From: Antedon bifida
Lineage: Eukaryota > Echinodermata > Crinoidea > Comatulida > Antedonidae
Reading direction: 5' to 3'
Assembly (NCBI GenBank): GCA_963402885.1
Contig: OY727094.1
Coordinates: forward strand, 7,442,501 to 7,506,500
Length of the DNA stretch: 64,000 bases
Below the pieces are notes generated by a model. That model had not been told where the DNA came from. It did not search any database and saw only the letters and a list, made by a program, of their open reading frames with translations. Made by a program: the position numbers and the translations under genes. Below are positions 13,976 through 25,954 of the stretch, in pieces. Each line of letters starts with the position of its first letter. Position 1 is the stretch's first letter.

Positions 13976-14117
13976 TGTATGGCTACTATTATGGCAGTGG
14001 TCACAAGATATTGTGATATACGAGGAGTCGCGTCTACGACGACGTGGAACCAGGCAGCTACCATCATGCAAAAGTTACGGAACTTATACGAGTATTCGAG
14101 TGTGAAGGAAGGGACTA

Positions 14118-14282
14118 TAAAACTTGGTTCCCACTCGGATGCAACGCAACGACAGAGGTGTTATGCAAGTGAGTTGACCAATCACAAGCAACAGTTTGAA
14201 TAATCCATTGCGTCATGATTGGTCAAATTTCTTCCGGTGGTCTTACGTCATTGTATTGCGTCCAAGTGGGAACCAAGTTTTA
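14118..14282. mobile_element. MITE family 2 copy
   Basis: AAAACTTGGTTCCCACTCGG and CCAAGTGGGAACCAAGTTTT are inverted ends. Inside are GACCAATCACAAGCAAC and ATGATTGGTCAAATTTC. Confidence 0.78.
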
Positions 14283-14576
14283 TGAGCGAGACGACGAAGG
14301 ACTGGACGAATTCAATTCAGTTATGCAATTATGATAAAAATATTGACAATACTGTACTAATTATCTGGTTTCAATTTAAAATAAATAAATAAAATGACCA
14401 TATTATTCTTTTATATAATACTAACTAATAATTAACTAATCTAAAAACATCATTTCACTATCTGTTCTACTTCTATATTTGTATCGACTGGCATGTGATG
14501 GTAACTATGTATACCTCTCCATATTCCTCGCATCTCCTCTTAACTAGGCCCTCCCTTTTAGTATGTAGCGGTATTA

Positions 14577-14795
14577 AGTTTGGTGTAAAGTATATAAGTA
14601 GGCCAGTTATATAAGTGTGGTGTAAGGTATATAAGTAGGCCAGGTATATAAGTATCCCAAAGTTTGGTGTAAGGTATGTAAGTAGGCCAGATATATAAGT
14701 TTGGTGTAAGGTATATAAGTATCCCAAAGTTTGGCATAAGGTATGTAAGTAGGCCAGGTATATAAGTTTGTTGTAAGGTATTAAGCAGGCCAGAG
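14577..14795. repeat. Minisatellite with AAGTAGGCCAG units
   Basis: About seven irregular units of GTATATAAGTAGGCCAG and AGTTTGGTGTAAG. They account for the minus-strand open frame rich in tyrosine and leucine. Confidence 0.8.
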
Positions 14796-14799
14796 TATG

Positions 14800-16234
14800 T
14801 CAGTCGGGTTGATAGTTAGAAGGTGAGAAACTATACTGCCATTGCATGCCTGTTTATTCTTAATGTATAACTGTACTTTTTGCTTCTACTTATATTTTAC
14901 TCTGCACTTCATATCATTTTCATATCATTTTCATATCTCATTAAATTATACTTTTATTTATTTATTTTATTTTATTTATTTAAATAAAACAAACAAACCA
15001 ATTTGCAGCAAATCTGCTGAATTACATGGTAAGGAACAATATACATTCAAATGACAAGAAAAGTGTAATGGTCGTCATTAAACAAAAATTATCGCAATTA
15101 CAAAAAAATATGTAAAAATATTGCTAAGATATAGTATTTACATAATTGCTTACTATATTACTACTATACTATATATATAATTTATATTAAGTTGCATTAT
15201 TTACATTTATTTCTTAATGAAATATTATTCCATTTACTTTTAATAAAACTACTGCATATATTGTTCTTTATTTGGTCATAATTGCATTACTGAAAAGAGG
15301 ACGAAACACAGACAGAAAAAAACATTTACATGCCGTCTATATTTCAATGGTTGCTTATGGATTTGAAATTTACATTTTTAGAAATATTTTGATTTTATTA
15401 TTTGATTGAAAATAAATAAAAGTGTATTCAACAATCAATTTAACTGTTTTTATTTGTATAATTGTTGCTGAAGAGGACAAAACATTGTGTACACAGTATT
15501 TAAAATTTCTTGGATCTTAAATAATTCAATGTAATTGTTCTTTATTATTTGTATTGTATGTTCTTTTATATTTGCATTACTGAAAAGAGGACGAACTGGC
15601 CATCCCGTAATGGTTGCTTATAATTTGAATACAAATAAATTATAAACTGGTTATTTTTGTTTATCATGTAATTTGTATTAAATTTCTGAAATATATTTGA
15701 TTGTGCCAATTCTTTCTATACCAGTCACTAAAGATTCTAGAAGTTCTACGTCTCCAGAGTTTACTACAATTTTCCCTTACGTAAATGTATACAATAAATA
15801 ATCCCGTTCATTGTTAGCCTACTATACCCCGGACTAGAAGCAGCTGGTCTTAATGAAGGTCTAGGCCCTAAATCACCGAACCGACTTATATTTTAGAAAC
15901 ACTCAGCAGACTTGGAACGCCATATTTTATTGTAATTTATTCATCAACTAAAAACTCTACCATCCAATCAGAATTCCATAATGATATAAGCCCTCTAAGC
16001 TAAGTTAATGATAAACGTACGAGTAGTCTTCTCACCACAGACGTTATATATGGTGAAAAGCAATCTTGGCCTACCTACCAATTTGGTATATTTTATGTAC
16101 CTCCATCAAAACAAAAACCGAGCTGACACATGGATCGATTTTCCATGGATTGTTGCTGGCAAAAATAATGGTTTATAAATTGTATTTTCATTATTTTATT
16201 CTGGTGCAAGATTTAAAATATCACCTATATTAAA
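14800..16234. other. AT-rich gene-free stretch upstream of MFSD8-like copy A
   Basis: Low-complexity T- and A-rich DNA with AAGAGGACGAA near 15,295 and again near 15,590 inside a diverged direct repeat. The promoter of copy A should lie here, but I see no distinctive element. Confidence 0.5.
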
Positions 16235-19200
16235 ATGTTGAGGTTTGCGTTGGATACACAAAAGAAACTGACAACTGTAGCTACTTGGTTGTTCTGTTTA
16301 TTTGGTGGTATTGAATACGGTAGGTACGGCACGGGCGGAAGGTACTGCGGTCCGGTTGTGTGGGGTGGGATTACAGTGTTGTGTAGGCTTAGCTCTAGGC
16401 CTAGCCAGGCATATGTGTTCTTGCTTTGTACAAACTCAGTAATGATGCCCTAGAGTTATTTATGACATGAAATAAAATAAGAAAAAAGTTTACATTTCGG
16501 ACGCTTGTTCAACCTTGCCAGAGAAACTTTTATGTAGCATGGCTGACCGTCCCAAAAAATCACTTCTCCACTTTTTCTTGTTTTCAGCGGTCATCATTCC
16601 AACACTGAACCTATTCCTTGAGGATCTAGGAGCTCCGCAATATTTCCTTGGAATCGTTTTATCTGCTTTCAGTTTCTCTGGACTTTTTGCAGCTCCAATA
16701 TTCGGAATATGGCAGGACAGAACATCAAAGACCAAATCAATTATTCTTTTTGCAAATATGTTTGAGATTGTTGGTATGTTTTTTTCACAGTTTTAACTAA
16801 TTTATATCTTACATTTTGTGTTGTGATATAAAAGGTTGGCAAAATAAACATAAAATATAACAGTACTGTACCATAGTTTACAGATAAATATCAAAATGCT
16901 GACTGGAATAATATTACAACATAAAAAATAAAAATAGCCTAACTTGTGGCAAGTCTATTCTTTTGGTTAGCAGTAGATTAAACTTGACCTATTTATTATA
17001 GTCCTCAAGTGGTGTAGGGCTTACCACTACCAGACCTTCTGGACAACAACTTAAACAAGTAACCCTTCTAAAACTATAATTTTGTTCATTCTTGTACTGT
17101 ACCTGGTCAATGCACATCCCTCCCCTCCCTCTAAATTCACTCAGGCTGAATTTAGTGATAAAAATAGAATATTTTACGTATATTTTACTCTAAAAAATAG
17201 GATAAACAATAACAAACAAAATAGATAATATAATTTTAAATACACATATTATCTCTGATACAAATAAGATGTAGAGCCTACCAAAGCATGTTTTCTTGTC
17301 TTGACAGATTTAATAGTGAAATACAATATACAGTACTTAACTTAGGGCAGTAATGGCCACTACACCATTGTTTGTATTCCACACTCATGAGGTCATTTAG
17401 TTTCGGTTTAGGCCTACAATATTGAACTACATATTTGTTGTTAATGCATTAGACAACAAAACAATATTAAAAGTTATAACTTGCCTCTCCTTTGCTATTT
17501 TTAAAATACATAAGTGATCTCAGTATAAATAACAAATGTTGTAGAGCGTGGGATATTTGACGGTCTCTGATGATTTTCAGTTAACGGACACTTTTAAAAA
17601 AGTTGACATCATCAAAACGTGATCGTCACATGGGCACTGCATGCACATTATAATGTTTATAAATTGTTTTTTATACATCTCATATTATTATTAAATACAA
17701 TTACAATGAGAATTGGTGCAAATATAGTTACAATAATTATGTTCGTTTTTTCGTATTTTCCTTTCCATAGCATTTTTATTTTAAAATTAATCAGGCAATG
17801 AAAATGCAATTTTAACCAACGGTATTAAATTATTTTAAAAACGTTTCACAAAATGATCAATCTTCTGAACATTGTTAGAAGTGCTATAAAATGCCCTTTT
17901 TCTATTCATTCAAGTTTAGCTGTGCCATTTTGATATATTTTGCAAAAACGATTATTACTAAAAAAGGAGAAAGTTTAGTTTATACAACATAATATGAACG
18001 TGATGGTTTTACTTTATTGAATACACATGTCGTGTTTGTAAATTTTGCATACTTTTTTAAAATTGATTATCTTGAAAATGCAATAATACAGACACGTTTG
18101 AAACTTTGTTTACATTTATCTAAAGAAAATGTAGTTATTAACTAACGTTTTTTCGAAGTTTTATTTCTCTTTAGTTATTTTTCCTATGTGTATTTATCTT
18201 TTGTTTGTGATGATATATTGATAAGTGAATAAATTAAAAGTGGTAGTTTTACCACAAAAGAAAAGTTCTGAAATAAAGGCCACAGACAATTGTTGTATTA
18301 TAGATTGGAATGACTGTTTTAGGAAATGATCCAGTCATATGATGTCTATAGTACAATCTGAATATTGTCTCAGCTTAAACATGAAGTGCTTAATTTAAAT
18401 GCATTATTAGTTTTGAATAACATTGTGTGTCCTGATAGATAGGAGATTGTTGCAACCATAGTCAACTTTCTATTGACTAGGTTGCATCCGTAGTCAACTT
18501 TCTATTGACTAGGTTGCATCCATAGTCAACTTTCTATTGACTAGGTTGCATCCATAGTCAACTTTCTATTGACTAGGTTGCATCCATAGTCAACTTTCTA
18601 TTGACTAGGTTGCATCCATAGTCAACTTTCTATTGACTAGGTTGCATCCATAGTCAACTTTCTATTGACTAGGTTGCATCCATAGTCAACTTTCTATTGA
18701 CTAGGTTGCATCCATAGTCAACTTTCTATTGACTAGGTTGCATCCATAGTCAACTTTCTATTGACTAGGTTGCATCCATAGTCAACTTTCTATTGACTAG
18801 GTTGCATCCATAGTCAACTTTCTATTGACTAGGTTGCATCCATAGTCAACTTTCTATTGACTAGGTTGCATCCATAGTCAACTTTCTATTGACTAGGTTG
18901 CATCCATAGTCAACTTTCTATTGACTAGGTTGCATCATATAACTTATTTATAGAGTACAGTAGAACCATAGGTTACTATTCGAGTAGTGGGTTATTATTA
19001 TAGATTGACTTATAAGGTGGGTTACTGTTATAGATTGACTTATAAGGTGGGTTACTGTTAGAAGATTTACGGAATTAAGGACACACTTTCCTGTGAAACA
19101 AATATGGGGCAATTATAAAAGAGTCAGGGACATTTCTGTTAATGTTAAATTATTTTGGGTTCCAAAGGTTTAATTCCTTTTCAACAATAATAATATCCAT

Positions 19201-22200
19201 TAAATTTACTTTTTATATTAAAAACTATGTTAGCTACCTGCCTATATGTTTTATTTCTATGGTACTGTATTCCAAAGTCTAGTGGGATTATGGTTAATAG
19301 TGTCCACTAAGGATGACTTTTGACCCCCGGCTAGAATAAACACATTACTGTAGATGTATAGATGATTAGTAGATGTTAAGTACTGGGCCTGGTATGCCTT
19401 TCTTGATAAGATGATAAGATTAAAATGATACTTTCAGTAAACTTTTAATTATTAAAAATATCTGACATTTTCATTTAATAACCTAATCTCTTTCTGATGC
19501 CCACTGAAGCAGAACAACCTTTGGCAATAATATATCCTTTTAATAAGTGGTGGTACTCTTAATATTGCTAAATCTTGGATAGGAAATACAGACATGTAAC
19601 AGGAAAAGTCTAGGTGGTAGCTGAGGTAGCTTTGTCTACACTATAATGTGATGTGATTACACTATAATATAATTGTGACACATAAATGTGATGTGCCCAT
19701 ATATGGACATGATGATGTCATATCACTACCATATTTGGGTACTACCATTTTTGTCAAACTAGTTTGATAGTGTAAACAGAGCTTTAGAATATGTTGATGG
19801 GAAATGATTTAAAAAAAAAAACAGCCTGTGCTTATGTATTTAAATTGTTTTTGTTTATATATTTTTTTTTTTTTAGGTAACTTCTTATACTTTGTTGGTA
19901 GAAATGAATATTTTCTGTTAGCTGGTAGATTATTAGCAGGTAAAGTATGCATTTTCATTGTCAATTGTTTAATACATACACTCCTTTGCTTTAAAGTACC
20001 TTCAGAAATGAAACAAGGAAAATGTGTTTCTCTTGTGCACCCCTGGACACCCCTCTCATCATGGGCCCTTCAACAACAATTAATTTTAAATTTTTATAAA
20101 TTTATAAATTAAATTTAAATTACAGTATACTACTACTACTACTGTTTGTTTATGTCTCTTTGCAATATCATAAAAACCTACCCCTTGAACAATTACACTA
20201 CTCAGGGCAATTACATCCTACTCCATCCCAATCATCCTGTCGTGGTACAGAAGATTTCACCCCGTTTTTTCACTTTAGCTGCCTTAATGAGGCAAGATGT
20301 GCTCATTGAAGCGTATCTTCTCTAACGCAAGCTACGCAAACATGCATGTTAATTATCGAAATGCCTAAGCCAAGGTTATTACAATTAATTTTGTACCTTT
20401 CTTTTTAGGTGTTGGTGGAGGAGTAATGTCCACTATCTTCGCACAAATTTCGCGCACAACACCCGTCAATAAACGTACAGCAGTGATATCAATGGCCATG
20501 GCTTCTCGTCAGTTTGGTCTTCTTTTTGGTCCTGGATTTAACATATTTTTATCTAAGCTTGATTTCAAGATTGGCCCATTTGAAGTCAATGATTTTACAT
20601 CGCCAGGGGTAAGGATTATTTACATGTATATCTTTACAAATACCATCAACATTTAGAGGCTAGAGCACAATACCAAAATGTTGTTTAATTGGGACCTGGT
20701 ATGCTCTCCCTATTGCCTTGATCTTTTAATAGAAGATTTTCATGCTACGGAAGTCATCTTGCAGAGATGACAGTCGTGAACAACAGAAATAACATAGCGT
20801 TTTCAGAGGATTTCAGGACACCATATTAATTTTAAAAATCGTACCTCCTGAATGGAGTTACTGTAAAATGATTGAACGTATCACGAAAATCGTCTATGAA
20901 ATTGGACTGTGTCCAAATGTTTCTACGTTATATTTAGATTCCAGTAATAATAAGTATCATTCCTGTGCAGTTTTGAATTAAATTTTATTCCAAAAACAAA
21001 ATGCCCTGATTTAATATTTTATTTTAATCGAATCAAAAGTAAATTCATTTCAATTTCTTTTCAGTTGTTTATGATGATCATGTGGATCCTACTGCAGATA
21101 CTAATGATTTTTATTTACTTTGATCTCCCATTGGTCAGTGATGAGACAAATTTTGATGAACCGGTCAAAAGTCAATCATCAACCAATGACGTAGCCAAAG
21201 GAACACTTACAAATAATGATTTGTATGAGAGAACTCAAACACCCACTAAATTAGACTCTGCCATTGAGCACATGTCAATCACTGTTAGCGGCAGCTATGA
21301 AGAATCTGACGCAATAAAAGCGCAATTATCCGCTGCAAAGAGAAGGCGACCGGTCGTATCACCAGTTGGTTCTACAAGATCGATGTCTCCACATTCCAAC
21401 GATGAAAAAAGATCCGATATTGATGAAATTAAATCGATTTCAGATTCAAATAGTGTTTTAAGAAATGGAGGGGTTCAAAGTTCCGATTACGGAACAGTTA
21501 CTGTGAATAATGAGAAAGAAGTAAAGAATAAAGAAGAAGACATGGAACTGTCACTTATACTTAAAATGAGATACAAGGATATGACATTTTTTCAAAAGTT
21601 AAATGGTAAATTATTTTATATTTCTTGCAAAAGTGATGGTAAAAGGCTTCATCTCAGTTCATGATTCCCCCTTTGAGGAAAAAAAAGAACCCTCTAATCC
21701 TGGCTACGGAGCTAATTTGTGAAATTTACTGCCCTTTACATTAATATGCACGTAAAATAGTTAATTTATGTTAAAGATGTATTGTCTCCCAAAAACATGA
21801 AATATAAAGATTAATAAAACTTTGAATAGATTATTTATTAAATTTAATCACTTTCATAGAAAAAATTAATGTTTTCACTTACAAAATAAATGGTTAAATT
21901 CAACCAAAAACCCATTGGCTGGCAGCCAATTTGACTATTTTTTGCTTTAAATTACAGTTTTTTAGGTAAACAAATGTTTTTTACGATACAATTTTTGGTC
22001 AAAGTGGATAAAGATTATACATTAAAATGGCATATTCAACAGGGGGACAAACATCTAATATATTTTAATTGTGGGTTTTATCTAACAATGTTATTGCTGT
22101 GTTTTTTTTTGCTTAGAATTGATACGAGAAGAAATCGTAGTAATTTTGTTTGCTCAGTTTGTGTTTTTGTTCAATCAAACAGCTCTTGAGGTAAGTGAAA

Positions 22201-24074
22201 TACTTTAAGAGTTTAGTTTACTGAGGTATAACCACACTTTAAAGTATACATTAAACCTACTATAAAGCACTCTATTCTTAAAGTCCACCTTGTGGTATGA
22301 GCCCATCCCGAGTCCCTATTTAGTACGATTTTAAAGCAAGGTAATAACATCATGTCATTGTTTCTTATAGGCTGCCCTCACACCACTTACACAGAAATAT
22401 TTGTCATTTGGAGAAATAGCCAACAGTCTCTTATACTGTGGAGCTGGTATTGAGGTACAGTGTTTATGCATTAGAATAATAATATTAATAATAATAATAA
22501 ATGTAATATTTAATACATAAGAACATTCTATAAAAATTATAAGATTGCTCAAAATCAGTAGATTTAAAATAGTACAGTAAACTTTCCCAATACATACTTT
22601 TTACCATTAAAAACTGAATACCAGAAAACCAGACATTTGGCCAGCACAAAGGTGTCCGGTATTGGGAGTAATTGGTCAGTTACATATAGAACATTACGAT
22701 GTTCCTTGTTAGATTTCATTTTTATATTTGCGTGTCTATTATTTATAGAGATTTGCATATTGTCTAATTTGCATATTAATATTCTACAGGTGATTGCTGG
22801 ATTCTTTCTTGTTCGATACATGAGTCGACGATGTCAAGATAGAACGTTGTCGGTTATTGGCTTACTCAACGAAATTGTCCCCCTTGTTATCTTGCTATAT
22901 TTTTTACCAAGGGCAGTACCAGGTAAGTTATTTCATAATTTATATTACTTTTTTTTCTGTTATCTTGTAATATATGTTTTGAAAGGAAAAGGGAAGGGGT
23001 TCCCAAACTTTTAACCAGAAGGTTTTTGGTACAAATCTATTCAGTATCCATACTATCATTGAAGAGCACACAAAAGACTCAGCATTTCATTCCAGTAGCT
23101 TACCATTTAAATGTATTTAAATCCAAATTCTTGATGCCCTTTGACATTGTCTATTGTCACGTTATACATTAAACCTTTTAATTGGACCGTTTTGAAAATC
23201 CATCATTTCTATTGTCTGTTTCAGGTGATTTTGATGGCAATGTGGTTTGGATGAGCATATGCCTCTTTATCCAAGTCTTTGGACTTCCATTTATTGCTGT
23301 AGCATCCGTAGCATCATTTTCCAAAAAGACGCCTTTAAAAATACAAGTTATTGTTACTTTAAGTTATTTAACATTACAGTCAGAGGAGGAAAGCTTCCTA
23401 CTTTCTAGGAGTTTTATGTGGTTATAAGTTATCAAGATAGTCTATATAACTGTTTACACAGTTCCTTAGTAATATTGTGTCTTGTGAATATTAATATTTT
23501 ATTCTTCTCAAATTATTGCAGGCTTTGGTCAAGGTATTCGTAGAGCTGTTGGTAACATAGCAACCATCATGGGACCTCTGTGGTCAGGTGGTGCTGTAAA
23601 CAAACCGTACATTTTGTTGTCCGTTTTACTTGTAATTCTTGTGTTATGCTTGGTAAGTACCATAAACCTTTGAAACCTGTACTCTCCCAAAATGTTGGTT
23701 ATTTAATTGACCTTGAGTCAACTACTGAGCGCATAATATATATAACGTATTTTATCGATCAACACTCACTGATTTAAGCGGCAATTGGCCATTGGCTTTC
23801 CCAATGACTTTGGCTTTCCCAATGACTTTGGCTTTCCCAATGACTTTGGCTTTCCCAAGGACTGTCTCCACTCTTTGGAACCAAAATTATAATTTCTCTA
23901 AAAATTATATTACATTCTTTTGTCTTTCTGTAGTGCATGACATTTTTATCGTGGAAACATCTTAAAATGCCCGAAGAGTCATCTCTACCATCGTTAGTCA
24001 AGACACAGAAATCATGTCAATTTGAAGATGAAGAAACTCGGCCACTTTTATCCGGTGAAGGTATAGATGCTTAA
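16235..24074 (+). CDS. MFSD8: MFSD8-like (CLN7-like) transporter, copy A
   Basis: Major-facilitator transporter of the MFSD8/CLN7 family; vertebrate MFSD8 is a lysosomal membrane protein linked to chloride/organic anion transport. Coding exons: 16235-16319, 16588-16773, 19877-19939, 20409-20608, 21065-21605, 22117-22190, 22371-22454, 22790-22922, 23225-23362 (end uncertain), 23522-23652, 23934-24074. Phases agree throughout, giving about 591 residues. The ATG opens MLRFALDTQKK, directly before the first helix. Family landmarks are APIFGIWQDRTSKTK (MFS loop 2-3 motif), GRLLAGVGGG, SMAMASRQFGLLFGPGF, NQTALE joined to AALTPLT, and GQGIRRAVGN. A large hydrophilic loop fills exon 5. The C-terminus has ETRPLL, a dileucine sorting motif. 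The exon-9 donor present in copy B is missing here, so this copy may splice differently or be impaired. Confidence 0.87.
18449..18936. repeat. 32-bp minisatellite, about 15 copies, in copy A intron 2
   Basis: The unit GTTGCATCCATAGTCAACTT then TCTATTGACTAG is repeated head to tail with hardly any change; only the first copies differ (CAACC, CATCCG). It contains an internal inverted repeat, TAGTCAA with TTGACTA. It lies inside intron 2 (16774-19876). Confidence 0.95.
19629..19786. mobile_element. MITE family 1 copy in MFSD8-like copy A intron 2
   Basis: TTGTCTACACTATAATGTGA opens it and TTGTCAAACTAGTTTGATAG then TGTAAACAGAGCTTT closes it. GATGTGCCCATATATGG and CCATATTTGGG form the inner arms. 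It ends about 90 bases before exon 3. Confidence 0.7.
23785..23862. repeat. 18-bp tandem repeat in copy A intron 10
   Basis: Four units of TGGCTTTCCCAATGACTT between exons 10 and 11. Confidence 0.85.
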
Positions 24075-24589
24075 GTAAATCAGTCATGACTATACAGAAT
24101 ATGTATATTCACCATTTATGTAGTGTGAAAGCCTTTACGGCATAAAATCAAGCATTATAGTATGCTTATGGAGCAGGATGTACTTACAAGGAAATGTCCT
24201 TTCTTTTTTTTTAATATAACTGAACGTAACCTTTTTCACCCTCTAAATAATCTTTCTTGACTATTTATAAAAAGGACATTAGGTTCCGAATTTCTCCTGT
24301 AGTTAAACAAATAATTACATGTGCAGAAACTTACAAAATCACAATCAAATTTAAGTACTTACTAAAGATTTAATTACAGTCATTTTATAGGCTTATCATA
24401 AATTTGTTTTTAAATGTTATTGGACAGACAAAATATTTTTACAAATTTCAGTTTAAATCAAATGTGTAATATAAGCTCAAACTGTTAAAAAGCTTTTTTA
24501 ATTATATATGTGTTCTTTTATTTAACACCTTGAATATAAACACATTTATTTAAAATGCTACATTAATATAATACAATAAATCCAAAGGC

Positions 24590-24754
24590 AAATTACTGAA
24601 AAAATGACAATGCTGTGGGTATCAGTGGCTGGATCTCAATGGAGATACAAAATAAAAGCGAAAAGCTAAATCAAAACGAGAAGTAAAACAGCCAGAAAAG
24701 TTAGCAGAGCTTTCGGGCAACACTAGCCCTTCATCAGTGCAAGTGAAGGAATTT

Positions 24755-24790
<36 letters not shown>
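24590..24790. mobile_element. Retroelement-like fragment ending in an (AT)n run
   Basis: The stretch GCAGAGCTTTCGGGCAACAC, followed by TAGCCCTTCATCAGTGCAAG, is a sequence type often seen at ends of Penelope-like and related repeats. It is followed at 24,755-24,792 by an uninterrupted (AT)n tract. It lies just 3' of MFSD8-like copy A. Assignment is by pattern memory only. Confidence 0.35.
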
Positions 24791-24795
<5 letters not shown>

Positions 24796-25560
24796 GTAAA
24801 TTTTTAAAATTTAAGTACATATAAGAAGAAAAGAGATTAATCATTCGTTTAATTAATTCTTCATTTTGTTATTATTTTGAGTAATTTTCATTCTATATTA
24901 AAGATTAAGTGTATATTATTGCTACAAATAGATTTATTTTATACAAATTGTTGTATATTTTATAATATAGATGTTTTTTACAAATGAAATAAAAATGATA
25001 ATTTAAACTTCCTACAGTATTTGTATTGTTTTCTTAAATATTACATTTTAATTATTGATAACAATTGATAGAATTGGCCTACAAGGGTTAAATAATTGAT
25101 GTATAATATATACCTCCATAACATGCATATTTGTAAATTGTACTTGTATATATCATGAAGACCAAGTTATGTCGAAAAATAGGTCAAAATTTTGCCATTT
25201 AAATGCACTATTTCGATGTACAGTATGTGCATTATGGTGTCATAAAAGCAAATCATGTTATAATGAAGACATTTGTGGAAAATCCCGTCTTAGATACATA
25301 CTGTAGAGTACCAGAGTGACTTGTTTCAGATGCTTCAGCAAAACAAAGATTTAATTACATATTTCGTAGTATTATTACATACAAATATACATGTTTTCAT
25401 ATTTGTCTCTTAGATAAAAAATGGATTTTCAATCGCAATCTTTCACTTTCGTGGCTATAAGACACAGATAAACTATAACAGTCACTTCCAGATTATGATT
25501 ACATAATTATTAAAAATATACCCACCAGTGGCCATTATTACTATACTAATACCACTTCCT

Positions 25561-25703
25561 ATCACACTTTATGTGACAAAAAAATGTGATGTGCCCATAT
25601 ATGATGATGTCATATCACTATCATATTTGGGCATATCACTACCATATTTGCGCACATGAAACTTTTGTTGTCAAACTAGTTTGATATTGTAGACAGAGCT
25701 TTA
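25561..25703. mobile_element. MITE family 1 copy between the two MFSD8-like genes
   Basis: It contains ACTTTATGTGACAAAAAAAT and GTGATGTGCCCATATATG, inner repeats of TATCACTACCATATTTG, and the end TCAAACTAGTTTGATATTGT then AGACAGAGCTTTA. The first bases of the left terminal repeat are lost. Confidence 0.7.
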
Positions 25704-25954
25704 GGCTAAAGAAAACAACCAACTGGACTACATACTGTATATTTAACATGTACTGTAGCTCCACTGAAGTCGCACATTATCTTAGCTGTAATCACAGATA
25801 CATGCAGACTATTTGCATAGTTGTCATTGTCACTGTAACTGATTATTACAAAAAATAGGTTAAGCATTGTTGTCCTAGGTGGACCAACTTTTCAAAGGCA
25901 AGCAAAAATGAATTGTTACGTTTAAAAAATAACACATAATTTGAAATTTTGAAG

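Larger units (their letters stand above)
9450..14117. other. Gene-free stretch
   Basis: No open frame with recognisable protein sequence. A few splice-like acceptors (TTTTGTTTTCAG near 11,241; TTTATTTTACAG near 12,898) occur but I cannot join exons. Only the MITE at 10.48 kb, the palindrome at 9.4 kb and the proline-repeat patch at 13.9 kb stand out. Confidence 0.6.

Noticed and set aside
13777-14203. Open frames of 96 and 135 codons on opposite strands
   Set aside because: Both come from the CCACCAGGACCAGACA repeats and overlap each other and a MITE. No splice context and no family match.
18449-18936. CRISPR-like regular repeats
   Set aside because: The 32-bp units are head to tail with no unique spacers, and they lie in an intron of an animal gene. 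It is a minisatellite.
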